Shown here in pieces: positions 35,440 to 47,060 of a stretch of 64,000 nucleotides of DNA. The notes under the pieces were generated by a model. That model made no database searches. It was given only the letters and a program-made list of their open reading frames with translations, and was not told where the DNA came from. Position 1 is the stretch's first letter. Every line of letters begins with the position of its first letter. Origin of the DNA: Pseudorasbora parva (lineage: Eukaryota; Chordata; Actinopteri; Cypriniformes; Gobionidae). A program made the translations under genes and the position numbers. The stretch covers positions 52,621,732 to 52,685,731 of the forward strand of contig NC_090175.1 of assembly GCF_024679245.1 (NCBI RefSeq). Reading direction: 5' to 3'.

Positions 35440-36490
35440 CATTCTCACACCCAACTCGTCACATATGGACACTTGACCCGGACCCCTTGTCGTCACTTTT
35501 CAACGAACTGGGCGTACCTTTATCGTCAATTTTTGACGCGCTGGGTGCTCCATTCATTACAATGATAAACCTTTGGCCTTATAAACAGACGCATTTAATT
35601 ATTTGCGTTTATAAAAGCAGACATGATTTTATTAATATTTAAAGGCTTCTTTTATATTTTGGAGCAACTAACCCAACTCCTACCCTAAACCTACCCATAT
35701 CTAAACAATATAAAACACATACCAGGCAAATAAATTTATTGCAAGTATTTATTGCAAAAACGGACCAGAAACAGTATAGAAGTATTAACTTATGTTGCAT
35801 TCCAAGACTTTTGAAGTCCTACGATATCTTCATGTGAAGAACAGAGTTGTTTTAATCTTATTGTTTTAATCGTTGAAATGATGATCATGCTCCACACATG
35901 CCCTCCATTCATATTTCTGATTCAAATGATACAGTCAGACGACTCTTCACCATGACACGATCGGTCACGAGACACACGACAGCCAATGCTGTCAAAACTG
36001 ACGTTACACTTCTTCCGGCGGCAATATTCGAAATGTATTAATATTCGGCGGATGGACTCGACGTTCTGATCGCTTTTGGGGATTTTCTTCACATAAATCA
36101 ATCGTTTGGCCTCGGAACACTTGGACTATTTGTAGTTTCTGAGTAAATTGTGCCTGCCGTATCTGTGTATCTGCCTGTTATATCCTGTTTTTTTATAATA
36201 CACAAATGGGTGGGTTTAGGGAAGGGATTGAGTTAAGTGTTCAAAACGTGTCTGAATAAAAAGAAAAATGAATGTAAATAAATTATCCTGAGTGAATCAA
36301 ACTGACGAATATAAGGTGTTGGAACAGGGAATATGTGTGTGGACCATGGATGCTGCCTGTCATTGACTTTCATAGGCATCACTTCCATGAACCATTCAAT
36401 GAAATTTTTGGCGAATCCATGAAACTACCACAGATTTTTGAGTTAAGGATCCGTGTTCATTTCACGGAATTCTGTGAGATCAGGTTGGTG
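35440..36490 (+). mobile_element. Dispersed repeat A, copy 2
   Basis: It starts with the CTCACACCCAACTCGTCACA arm also seen at 28,505. The middle (TATATTTTGGAGCAACTAAC through GGGAAGGGATTGAGTTAA) matches 60,745-61,335 closely, for example GCATTCCAAGACTTTTGAAG, GATATCTTCATGTGAAGAAC and CAATCGTTTGGCCTCGGAAC. It ends near CTGTGAGATCAGGTTGG. Confidence 0.7.
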
Positions 36491-36554
36491 CTGACAGTGT
36501 GAACACAACCACCCTACAATTATAAAAATCCACCCATTCCGTATTGTTTAATCC

Positions 36555-36558
<4 letters not shown>

Positions 36559-36586
<28 letters not shown>
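36559..36586. repeat. Poly-A tract, 28 nt
   Basis: Uninterrupted A run. A second A19 lies at 36,754-36,772 inside repeat B copy 2. Confidence 0.9.
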
Positions 36587-36685
36587 CATTAATCACCATT
36601 CTGAAAAATCTTGTTGTAAGCGCATTTGAGGAGGTGGTTGGTTAACACGACCTCATGGTAATGCCTATCAATAGTACGAATGTGA

Positions 36686-36860
36686 ATGCGTATCAATGGT
36701 ACGAATGTGAAATCTCGTAGAATACGCCATAAAGTGCATATCTTATGCACACGAAAAAAAAAAAAAAAAAAACATTTTCAAAACTCATTTTGGCGTATAC
36801 ATTCCACGAGATTGCACACTTGTAATATTTATACGCATTTTTTTGAGATCGGGCTGGGTT
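36686..36860 (+). mobile_element. Dispersed repeat B, copy 2
   Basis: CGCCATAAAGTGCATATCTT, A19, then CAAAACTCATTTTGGCGTAT, CATTCCACGAGATTGCACAC, ATACGCATTTTTTTGAGATC. It is nearly the reverse complement of 38,318-38,440. Confidence 0.7.
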
Positions 36861-37835
36861 GGTTGTCTCCTGTCGTGGTCGATTCGGGGTCTGAGTCTGG
36901 CTTACATATTTCCCTCAGCAGTGATGTTAATTAACAGTGTTTATATTTCACAAACCACACCATACTGTCATACTCTCACTCAGAAAACAACAGGCCAATC
37001 AGAAGACAGGCTCGTGAATAATAATTAGACAGGCCCAAATCGATCTGTTCTTATCAGAGCTCCCAAGAAAGGAGCTGTAAAAATAGATTTTTGGTACATA
37101 CTTTATACTGCAAATATATAATCTTAAGGACATCAACACCTTAAATAAAACTACAGAAATGTGTACAATATGGCATATTTACGAAACTCAACATGACAAC
37201 ATTGGCTTAATCAATGGAATGGCTTTTTGTACTATTGAACATACACACTTCAGGTTTAATCATTGCTGTAGCAGTGAAGGGCCGAAGCAGAAGGCGCACA
37301 GGAGGCACACAGGAGGCATACATTTCTATATGAAACAGACAGAGAGGGGTGTTGGGAGAGAAAGTAATAAGGTGAAGCTGATCGACTGACATTTGCATGT
37401 TTTCCAATTGAACCAATAGGCAGCTTGGGAAAACAACAATGGAGCGTAAGTTCAAAGGATGGGCTGAGATTAAAGTCGCTTCCGGAAAATGAGCAATCGA
37501 AACATTAACCCTTGTGGAGAGAGTCATTCCGCCATATGTTCAGCAGTGAATTACTCTCTGGTGGCTTAGCAAACACATCCCAGTGAAAATAATGGGGATC
37601 AAATTGAGCAGAGATGCAGGCTTCAAATAAAGCCCATGCCTGACTTGAGCCTAATACTTTGAATTAATTAACTTCATCTTCTATGGCAACTGAAACCAAC
37701 ATTTTCCACTCACAGCCTTTGTTCTTTAATCCTTGAACACATTTAAACCACATTAATGAAATGTAACTCAAACACAGAGGAGGAATGTGCAAAGCCATGA
37801 GATTTTTTATACACGATATGGTGATGTATTAAATG
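36861..37835. other. Gene-free stretch
   Basis: Unique-looking DNA. The overlapping frames at 37,159-37,527 on both strands have no recognisable product. Confidence 0.5.
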
Positions 37836-38045
37836 ATTAGTTCCCTCGAAAATGAGCTATGTCATCATTTACTCACCCTCATGCCCTTGCCAATCTATCA
37901 CTTTCTTCTGAAGAACACCAATAAAGACATTTCGAATAATATACTGGGCTAATGTACTCTTTTCCTATCATATTACTGTACAGTGAATGGGAAGTAAAGC
38001 TTTAAAGCTGCCACATGTGATAAAAACATAGAACAAATGGCCCAT
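37836..38045 (+). mobile_element. GGTTAGTTC-family fragment (diverged)
   Basis: TTAGTTCCCTCGAAAATGAG, TCATCATTTACTCACCCTCA, TTCTTCTGAAGAACACCAAT and TGTACAGTGAATGGGAAGTA follow the order of a common fish repeat. Confidence 0.5.
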
Positions 38046-38055
38046 ACTACTATAG

Positions 38056-38057
<2 letters not shown>

Positions 38058-38137
<80 letters not shown>
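38058..38137. repeat. (CA)n microsatellite, about 40 units
   Basis: Pure CA array. Confidence 0.95.
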
Positions 38138-38138
<1 letters not shown>

Positions 38139-38154
38139 ATATACATATGATGTC

Positions 38155-38290
38155 CTCTAGGGGTCATTTACACGACACTGTTTTCAACGAAAAACTGAAC
38201 ACTATATGTTTTGCCTTGTTCATTTACGCAACAACAGCGTTTTGGGGGCCTGGGAATGCGAACTTTTGAAAACAGCACAATATCATGACA
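38155..38290 (+). mobile_element. MITE end fragment (TTTACACGACACTGTTTTCA type)
   Basis: TTTACACGACACTGTTTTCA, then AACAGCGTTTTGGGGGCC and GCGAACTTTTGAAAAC, a pattern seen at the ends of a frequent fish DNA element. Only one end is present. Confidence 0.4.
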
Positions 38291-38317
38291 TGACAGTCGA
38301 TATCATGGGCATTTCGG

Positions 38318-38540
38318 AGCCCCATCTCATGAAAATGCGTATAAATAGTAAGAGTGTGCAATCTCGTGGAATGTATACGCCAAAATGAGTTTTGAAAATG
38401 TTTTTTTTCGTGTGCATATGATACGCACTTTATGGCGTATTATACGTACGAACCCCCCACCCCACCGCCCCACCACTCTAATCCTACCCAAGAGTGTGTC
38501 ATATGCACGCCATAAAGAGCATATATATGCACGCAAAAAA
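38318..38540 (-). mobile_element. Dispersed repeat B, copy 3 (inverted)
   Basis: CTCATGAAAATGCGTATAAA, GTGCAATCTCGTGGAATGTA, TACGCCAAAATGAGTTTTGA in reverse of copy 2. A C-rich linker (38,452-38,476) separates it from a second partial unit with CATATGCACGCCATAAAGAG. Confidence 0.7.
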
Positions 38541-38880
38541 AAAGTGGTCAAGGTCAGAGCAAACGATCTTCAGTTACAGAAGTCTCATTCAAAGACCAGC
38601 CATGATGTCAGGTTAGAGTGAACACAGAAAGTCAATCAGGTCAGTGGAGTGAAAACATTGCAAATCACTAGCCCTGACAAGACAGCATGAAAGAAAATTA
38701 TCGCCAGTCCTATAGGGCTTGACTTGGGGAAGAGGAAAACAAACACACTTCCTACATCAAATGTATCTGTGTTGACCTGATGAAAGAGACAATCGGAATA
38801 TTAACAGAACAACTCTAGGACCAAATATATTTTGGGGAAGTTTGTTTTGTGCTATCTGTGTTTTCTAAAGCATCAGAATT
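38541..38880. other. Gene-free stretch
   Basis: Unique-looking; nothing recognised. Confidence 0.5.
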
Positions 38881-38935
38881 AAAGGGTTAGTTCACCCAAA
38901 AATTAAATTTATGTCATTAATGACTCACCCCAATC
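38881..38935 (+). mobile_element. GGGTTAGTTCA-family end fragment
   Basis: AAAGGGTTAGTTCACCCAAA then TTATGTCATTAATGACTCACC: the canonical end of the family, truncated after about 55 bp. Confidence 0.7.
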
Positions 38936-39433
38936 AGTGAGGCTGAGATTTTTCCTGCATTTTTTATATCTGTAGTAAGCATTTTGAGAGGTGTTTGACA
39001 ATTCAGAGCCACCATACAGGCGAACGGCAAAATCCAGCATGGAGTCTGGCAAGTTAATCCATTTCATCTCGCAGCACAAAACATCAATATATAATAATAT
39101 GTGGCTCCAGCATCGCTAGCAAAGCATCAAACTAAGCCACTGACATCCTGAAGTAAACTTTGAGTCAAGTCCCTCAGCTCCTTGATAATGAGGTAAAACT
39201 CTCCTTCCTTTCTATGCAATCTCGCTTTCTTTTTCTCTTTTAAAGAAGAGAGAGGATAACAAAACCCTCCTCACTGCTTGAAGAATTTCAGGGAATTATT
39301 TTTTGAATTTTTTATTCATTTATTTTTTTGCAGCAGATTTATTAATATGCATCGGACTCAGTGTGAAAGGTTTTTTTTGTGTGATAACTTTTTAGAATGA
39401 CGAATATGAAATAATGCATATACAATTTCAGAC
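38936..39433. other. Gene-free stretch
   Basis: Unique-looking; ends at a T21 tract (39,434-39,454). Confidence 0.5.
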
Positions 39434-39458
39434 TTTTTTTTTTTTTTTTTTTTTGTAT

Positions 39459-39640
39459 TTGGAGGGCCACTGTCCTGTATAATTTAGCTTAAACCAAAAT
39501 CAAAATCGGCTACCAGCAATTTTCGAGTAACTCTGAAGACCTCGATCGGCTTCCACAGTTTGTTCGATTAGGGTTTAAACTAATCTCTGCGGGGCCCTCA
39601 ATGACCAGATTTAAGAAACCCTGTTCTACACTTTCATTGC
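39459..39640. mobile_element. Palindromic MITE (GGAGGGCC ends), degraded
   Basis: GGAGGGCCACTGTCCTGTAT opens it; TTAGGGTTTAAACTAATCTC and TGCGGGGCCCTCAATGACCA close it. These are the two arms of a very common fish foldback MITE whose ends read GGAGGGCC / GGCCCTCC. An arm fragment is also present at 59,516-59,580. Confidence 0.6.
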
Positions 39641-39689
39641 AGTACTGTTTGGAGTCCTTAAGATTCTTTTGTTTTAACTCTTTCCCCAC

Positions 39690-40620
39690 CAAACACAGAA
39701 CACATGTTCAAACACACGTTCCGTTATTTGTGAGAAAAAGCTTCCCGGCCAAAAACTGAATTTTCCAGGTTTCCGTGTTTTCACAGTCAGACACTAGGGG
39801 GTACTATTCGGCATCTTCTGAATGAGTACTGAATCTCCTGATCAAAAAGCACAATCAGAAATGTTGGGGCAGGCTTTACACGACGACGAGAGCACAGCAA
39901 CGGTGAAGCAGGCTGCCGTTGTGGAATATGACTCAATCAAATTAGCTACCGTGTCTGTTTTAAGCAATTTAAACTTTTCCTTTTTGTTAAAACCCAAGCA
40001 AAAAGCAACACTCGGCTACCAGATGTGGATTACACCGGCTACTGTGATGAGGAGGATGGGGAGTGTGATCATGTGCTAACACACAAATTATAAATTATTG
40101 TAAATAAATAACTAGCGTAACTATGCTCAAGTCTGATAATGTTCTAACACATCTGAAATGACCGAACTTGAATAAAGTTTGTGAGAGATAATTTTCCATA
40201 GACTCCTCAATATTTTTTTTATTCTCAACATATTGCAAATCATGCTCTAATCGCAATTCAAATGCCTTACAATGGGGACAAATGCCATCAGAGCTTGATT
40301 TTTTCTGTTCGACCGTCAATCCGAGATGTTTCAGTCGGTCTGAGATGCTATTACATTTTCCAAATTTTGCAAAAATGTTGATGGAGTGGCGATGGACACC
40401 AGCTATTATCATATTTGACGGCAAAAGTCGTCAGAAGCCATTGCAAAACCTTCCTCGAAATCGCAACCAGAGAATTGCTGTCGGAGTCTCAGATGTTTCT
40501 CCGTCGCACTCCATACGTCATTGTCCGTTGGTGACGCCGCTTTGGAAATGATTTGTCTATGAAGCTTTGCCAGACCATAACTCAGTTACTACTTTGTAGA
40601 AAAGACACCCTGGATTTTAA
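39690..40620. mobile_element. Probable dispersed repeat of unknown class
   Basis: CTCTTTCCCCACCAAACAC, CTTCCCGGCCAAAAACTGAA and CACAGTCAGACACTAGGGGG resemble a frequent cyprinid repeat. Overlapping frames (39,822-40,079 plus; 40,095-40,424 minus; 40,282-40,551 plus) show no known domain, although the minus frame has a C-x2-C pair (CPHC). The class cannot be assigned from sequence alone. Confidence 0.35.
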
Positions 40621-40875
40621 CCAGGCTAGATTATCTCAGCTTTTTGTTCAAAATGTTGCTTTTTTTTATTTTATTTTTATTTATTTATGAAACTTACCCA
40701 AATTCACGTGTTGATAAAAAAATAATAATAAAAAAAAAATAAAAAAAAATGCATGAATACAAGTTTTATTTATGTATTTATTTGTGAATTCATTTATTTT
40801 TAAGAAGAGGGTCTGCTCTTTCTTTTGATATATTGCATGTTCAGATATTCATTAAAAAAATGCTGGCAGGGAAAG

Positions 40876-40878
<3 letters not shown>
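40621..40878. other. AT-rich low-complexity sequence
   Basis: T- and A-rich stretches ((TTTA)n-like at 40,660-40,690, A-rich at 40,715-40,750). No gene. Confidence 0.6.
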
Positions 40879-41210
<332 letters not shown>

Positions 41211-41222
41211 GTGTGTAAGTTG

Positions 41223-41552
41223 CAGTGTGTAATATTTGTATGGATCTATCAACAGAAATGCACTATAATATACATAACTATATTTTCAGTGGTGTACCTA
41301 TACATAATAAACCATTTTATTTGTATTACCTTAAAATGAGCCATTTCTATCTACATACTCTGCGGGTCCCCTTACAGTGAAATCACCATTTTCAGCAGCC
41401 ATGTTTCTACAATAGCCGTAAACGGACAAACTGCTTCCTCAGATGACATCTTTTCCAGCCACCGTAACTTCTCTTTGTGCTCCAAAAGAGAGGGGTGAGT
41501 GGTGGGCGGTTGCCCTCATCTCACCGCTAGATGACTCTAAAATTTACACACT
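41223..41552. mobile_element. 330-bp MITE (AGTGTGTAA ends)
   Basis: Left end CAGTGTGTAATATTT and right-end complement AAGTGTGTAAATTTT. The interior has ATGAGCCATTTCTATCTACA, CTGCGGGTCCCCTTACAGTG and CAGCCATGTTTCTACAATAG, seen in many fish introns. No coding content. Confidence 0.65.
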
Positions 41553-43448
41553 TCATTTTTAATTATTTTTTTTTTTTTACTTACCAACCACTGTCAGCGT
41601 TTTTTATACTTTTCATAAAAATGTTATGGCCCCCAGAATATTTTGTTGCATGATCATGCAATATATCTAAAGAAAGAACAAAGCATAGTGTGCTCTGACT
41701 GGCCAGCTGACCCAGTGCATTGTGATTTGCCAAAACACCTGAAGCATGTGATGAAAATGTAACACCCCTCACCATAATTCCAAGCTTCAGCAATTCATAA
41801 ATATGGTTAATAGCTGATCAAATGAATAAAATACATTTCAAAATACTGTATATTCAAATAGAAAATTGTTAATCAAAATAATATTTTACAATGTGACTGT
41901 TTTTACTGTAGTTTTGACTTTTTTTTTATCAAATAAATGCAGACTTAGTGTGCATGAAATACTTCATTTTTTGAGTATTTCAAAAATCTTACCCGCTGCA
42001 AGCTTTACAAAAATTATTACGGATTAAAATATCAAAGAGATGTCTATTAAAGTTAGCAGCATAAGCAGCCTTTTTGTTTATTTGACAGCTGGCAGGTGGC
42101 ATGAAAATGACTAAATATGTTTCATCTTATACTTCATACTGTACACATTCTTTGCCTCTCCTTCCCCATGCAGTTGTCAGAAATGGGGATGCTAGCCATG
42201 ACTAAAGAACTGGTATGTTTAGCTTAAATCTGCAGGTGAAATATCCCACCCTTACTGAGCGTTTTGAATTATGTGCATTGGAGCTTAGCACTCAGGAGAT
42301 GAATTACAGTCAAGCGTGAGGTATATTGGCTTTCGTGAGTTGCTGTGATTGCCCCAAAGGGTTTACTTAGTGAAACGCTCACCGCATGATTTATGGATTA
42401 GAAGGCCTTATTGAGAGGTCTTTTGAAAAATTGGGCAACAATAGAGCAGGCAGAGTATGTCGTGAGGGGATGCAGGACATTTGGCCGAGGAAGAAACTAA
42501 CGTGCTGGCAAATGAGACTTAGAAATAATCCAAAGTCGAAAGTCGGTCGGCGGCGGAGGTGGCGTGTTCCTCGTCGCAAAATGAGATTATTCACTTTGTC
42601 AACAACAAAAGCCTTCAGGGCTGATTAATGACTTTTGGAAAAGGTCAAGTGCCAGAATACGAACAGAATTGCTAAGATGGAAATGTTATTCTCATTTTGC
42701 AAATTGCAAGCTATTATTTAAGGAAACGCTTCATATCAAAGCTGCAAACTCAAGGACATGAAGGGGCTGATTAGAAGCTGGCTACATTATATAATCAGGT
42801 GTTTTATTTCTGTTTTTGAAATTGTTGTTAAGCCCAGCGTTTTGGAGAAATCAGATAAAAAGCGCAGGGTGTTATTTGGTCTTGATTGTGGCGAGATTGG
42901 AAACTTCAAACTGAACTGAGGCGACTCTCTCAGCACTTTAAAACGATGTGAAGTTTCTCAGGCCGAAAGGTGACTGGAGACAAACTTTCATATTTTGTGT
43001 GTGTTCCATGCCGGACCAGAAGCTTTGAAATAGACATCCTTGTCGAGTCTCCTTGCCCTCAAGACAATCATAAATCATGAATACTACGGAGGAGGATGGC
43101 AGACACTGGGTTCAGCCGGTTTTTGGCTGTACCGACTTGTCTTTTCATGGTGAAATGTGTCAGAGATGGTGTGTAAAACAGGCCAGCGACGACACTTGTT
43201 AACAGTTAAGCTGCAGAACAAGAGAAACACAAAGTTCAAATGGTAGCCTATATAAATTACTTTGTTCATAAAAAAGCTATTTTTTTTAACCATTTGACTC
43301 AATTAAATCCATTGTGTGCGAACTACTGCTTGATCTTCCTTGATCTTCTATATATAAAATGTTTTTTTAATCAAATATTAGTATTTTATTTAAATTATTA
43401 GAACATATTTTAATAGTTTAAAAGTTAACAGCAACAACACAGGTCTTA
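41553..43448. other. Gene-free, largely unique stretch
   Basis: After repeat-like 41,820-41,980 the DNA to 43,440 shows no repeat hallmark. An 80-codon plus frame (42,386-42,628) with an Arg-rich GRRRRWRVPRRK segment overlaps a minus frame; neither is recognisable. This is one of the better places to look for conserved non-coding sequence. Confidence 0.45.
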
Positions 43449-43960
43449 AAGGGGTGGTCGACAGACCCTTTTTACAAGATGTAAAATAAGTCTCTGATGT
43501 CCCCATAGTGTGTATTTGAAGTTTTAGCTCAAAATTAGCATGTAAAAAAAATTGAGGGTAAGCAAGAAAAGAGTTGTTTTTGTGTGTCCCTTTAAATGCA
43601 AATGAGCTGCTGCTCATTGGGCGGAGCTTCAAGAACTGCAGTTAACAGCTCTGATTACCTCGTGCAGACAGGCAAAAATAGATAAAAATACAGTTCAACC
43701 TTCTATGTTCAAACCAGAGTTGGACAATGAAGAAGTGACAACATGTAGAATGCGACAGGATGTTTCTGAATAGATAGTTGATGATTTTTTGTAGCTGATG
43801 TGGAGTTAATTTTCAAATCATTGATTAGCATATTATGTCATGATAATTTTCACCCCCTTTGTTGTGTGTTCCTGGGGGCGGAGTTAATGTACATTTTAGG
43901 TTAGTGATGTCACTAACCTAGGAGGAAGCTTGTGTAGACTGTTGTAGTCCCAATTTCTTT
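43449..43960. mobile_element. AAAGGGGTGGT-type repeat, copy 1
   Basis: Starts AAAGGGGTGGTCGACAGACC and contains CCCTTTAAATGCAAATGAGC, GCTCATTGGGCGGAGCTT and a terminal GGGGGCGGAGTTAATGTA/AGTGATGTCACTAACC stretch. Common cyprinid non-autonomous element; no coding capacity. Confidence 0.6.
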
Positions 43961-43962
43961 TT

Positions 43963-44400
43963 AAGGGGTGGTTGCAAGTGATTTCACTTTTTAAACTTTA
44001 GTTAGTGTGTGATGTTGCTGCGTGAGCATAAACAGTATGAAAGTTGAAAGTATGAAAGCGCTAAAATTCCAATGCAAACTGAGATTTTGTCTTTTTATTG
44101 CCAACAAAAACGGCCGGTTTGGACTACAACAAGCTTCTTCCTGGGTTGGTGACTCATAAACCCTTGCTATTTACATTAACTCTGCCCCAGATGTGACTTC
44201 TGCCCGTAATGGGCGTGGCATTTCTGGACAACCTGTGCTTGGCACTTTAGCCAATAAAAATACAGGAAACTACATTTGGCCATCTAACCAATCTAAGACC
44301 ATTGCGTTTTTCAGAGGGATGGGCTTCATAGAAGCAGGAAGCAGACGAGCCGTTCAAAGGACAGTGGAGACCGGGGTGTGGAATAAAGGTAAATTATAAG
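43963..44400. mobile_element. AAGGGGTGGTTG-type repeat, copy 2
   Basis: TTAAGGGGTGGTTGCAAGTG then TAAACTTTAGTTAGTGTGTG, GTTGCTGCGTGAGCATAAAC, TTCCTGGGTTGGTGACTCAT and GGAAGCAGACGAGCCG: a second, distinct member of the family type at 43,449, nearly adjacent. The 68-codon frame at 44,193-44,399 is part of the repeat. Confidence 0.6.
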
Positions 44401-46194
44401 AAAAATACAGTGTTTAAAAATAGTAATAAAATATTAAGACATGTTATACTGTGCCCCATAAACACAACTAAGCCTAGAAAAAAAAAAGAAGAAGAACCTT
44501 AATCAGTTTGGAAATGAAGATTAGGTTGTATATTGACATAATTTTTGCATATTGACACTTTATACATAATTACCAACCCACACTACAGTGCCACCTACAG
44601 AATAAAATAAATAAATAATGCATTATAAATAATGGTAAAAAAAAAATGCAATTACAGCTATATGTGGTTATATTTCATTTGCAACTGAATGATATATACT
44701 TTTTTGTTTGTTTGTTGTACAGAGGGAATGAAAGTGGAAACAATGACAACAACCAATGCTATTTAATTCACTTTTGTAGAAACTATGCCACCTCAGTGTC
44801 CGTTTTCAGACCTTCAGGACGTCTCTCCAGCGCTGGAAAACTTTTTCTAATAATAACGCAGGCCTTAAAGCTCTTGCCGGATCATACGATATTCCTCTAA
44901 CCTTTTATATTTTGTAATGTCTCTCAGTCATCAACAGTCTTTCTTCAAATCTCTATTTTGCTCACTCTCCCTCCTCCCTCTACTGCTGATTTGGCTATGA
45001 GTGTGTTGTGTGTTGGCTCGGTCCAATACATTTTCAACAGCATTTATTTGAAATCTCGTACTGCACATTTAAATTGCATCTATGGTATAGACAGATGTGG
45101 TTAAAATGATGAAATGTGTGACTTTAACAACATAGCTGATCAAAAGAATAAAGGGTTTACAGTTCATTTCAGGAAAGAAAAGCAGGATCCTTCTAAAATC
45201 AGAACTGGTAACCTATGTATTGCACTAGAGGAAGGCCTCAATACAAGTTGGAAAAACAAACTCCATAAAAATGAAGTGTGCTCCTGAAGCCCTAGTCATC
45301 CCCCTAAATAATTGCTTTTGCTGTACTGGGGCGGTGTGGTCACAGGAGTGTGTGTGGGTCCATATGCTGTTTAGCTCTGTAACCTCACTGCATCAGTTTG
45401 CTTCAACTCTCCAACTAAGACACCCGGGATGTGAGTATATGAGGGATTTTCAGCCTTAAAGGTTTGATGGCTGTAGAGTAGATTCAAAATTATTTCTGCG
45501 ACTTGAGTCGACCTTAAGAAGCCAGTTGTGTTTGCTAGTACTGCTTGGACGTGATAAATGAAATAACAGAATAATTGAATGTGCTATATAGTGGACTTTC
45601 ATATTTATTATTTAAATATATTTAAATCATTCTTTAAAAAAAAGACCTTAAAAATGGAGAAGAGTCATGTTTCTCCAAAGGCAATTACCATATCTCCATG
45701 CCTTCACGGCTCTAAACATGGATAATGAGATGCTGAGTCTATACCAGCTAATCCCAGCTCAAGGTTACACCGGAAGCACAACTATTTTAGTGTGTTTGTT
45801 AATGTGTTGACATGTTCTTATGCTGTTAATGCTGCCATGGTTTTATAGAGTGGGAAATATTAATGCACACTGCCATGTCATACAAGAAGGACAAACAAAA
45901 TCCTCTGAAACAATTGAAGACAAAATAATGTTGGAAATTAGAAATATTAGCTATTTTAATATGTTATATTCTCATATTACTTTGAATATGTTTTGCTTTT
46001 ACCATTCTTGCTGAATTTTTTTAATACTATATAATTTCAAATAAGAATGATTATTACACTGTACAAATTCTAATTCAAAGTACATTTAGCCCTATTTGAG
46101 TGTTTTACAGAAAAATCCAGTCTATCCACTTAGAAATTGCCAGTAAAATTCACAAATAATTAGTTTTTGCTCAGTGAGTTAATATGAATGCATT
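44401..46194. other. Gene-free stretch
   Basis: Mostly unique-looking DNA; 44,930-45,070 is probably a fragment of a dispersed repeat. No coding signal recognised. Confidence 0.45.
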
Positions 46195-47037
46195 CACTGG
46201 CCACTTTATTAATACAACTGTTCAACTGCTCATTGACGCAAATACTGGGATTTTCACGCATAACCATCTCTAGGGTTTACAGAGAATAGTCTGAAAAAGA
46301 GAAAATATTTAGTGAGCGGCAATTCTGTAGGTGAAAATGCCTTGTTGATGCCAGAGAATGGCCAGACTGGTTCTAGCTGATAGAAATGCAACAGTAACTG
46401 AAATGTTACAACTGAGGTCTGCAGAAACGCATCTGTGAACACACAACACGTCCAACCTTGATGCAGATGAACTACAGCAGCAGAAGAAACACCAATGCCA
46501 CTCCTGTCAGCTAAGAGCTGGAAACTAAGGCTACAGTTCATAATTCTCACCAAAATTGAAGAATAGAAGATTCTGATGAGAATTCAGGTGAGTCTGGTGA
46601 GTCTGAGTCTCGATTTCTGCCCCAACATGCAGATGGTAGCATCAGAATTTAATGTAAACAACATGAAAGTGTGGCTCCATCTTGCCTTTTATCATTTTAT
46701 CAATGATTCATGCTGCTGGTGGTGTAATGGTGTGGGGAATATTTTATTGCCACACTTTGGGCCCCTTAGTACCAACTGAGCATTGTTTAAAGACCACAGC
46801 CAACCTGAGTATTGTTGCTGACCATATCCATCCCTTTATGACCACAATGTACACATCTTCCGATGGCTACTTCCAGCAGGATAACATGCCATGTCACAAA
46901 GCTAAAATCATCTCAAACTGGTTTCTTGAGCATGACATTGACTTCACTAAACTCAAATGGCCTCCACAGTCACCGGATCTCAATCCAATAGAGCACCTTT
47001 GTTTTAGCAAGGTGTACCTAATAAAGTGACCAGCGAG
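46195..47037 (+). mobile_element. Tc1-like transposon C (truncated, about 0.84 kb)
   Basis: Left end CACTGGCCACTTTATTAAT; right-end complement CTCGCTGGTCACTTTATTAGG. The coding strand is plus, and the wording is clearly related to element B. Deletions have removed part of the DNA-binding region, and the frame passes into the right TIR soon after the catalytic E. Confidence 0.8.
46682..47029 (+). pseudogene. Tc1 transposase C-terminal half (element C), DD36E spacing
   Basis: 116-codon open stretch with GGVMVWGIFYCHTLGPLVPT, then HPFMTTMYTSSDGYFQQDNM, PCHKAKIISNWFLEHD and PQSPDLNPIEHLC. The second D and the E are present with 36 residues between them, as in element B. After EHLC the frame runs into terminal sequence (FSKVYLIK), so the normal C-terminal segment of about 60 residues is gone. 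Upstream, 46,250-46,560 carries degraded DNA-binding-domain sequence. Not functional. Confidence 0.8.
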
Positions 47038-47060
47038 CATACATAAAATACGCTGAGCAG

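Noticed and set aside
42386..42628. Arg-rich 80-codon frame (GRRRRWRVPRRK)
   Set aside because: Looks nuclear-protein-like but is isolated, overlaps a minus frame, and has no splice or homology support.
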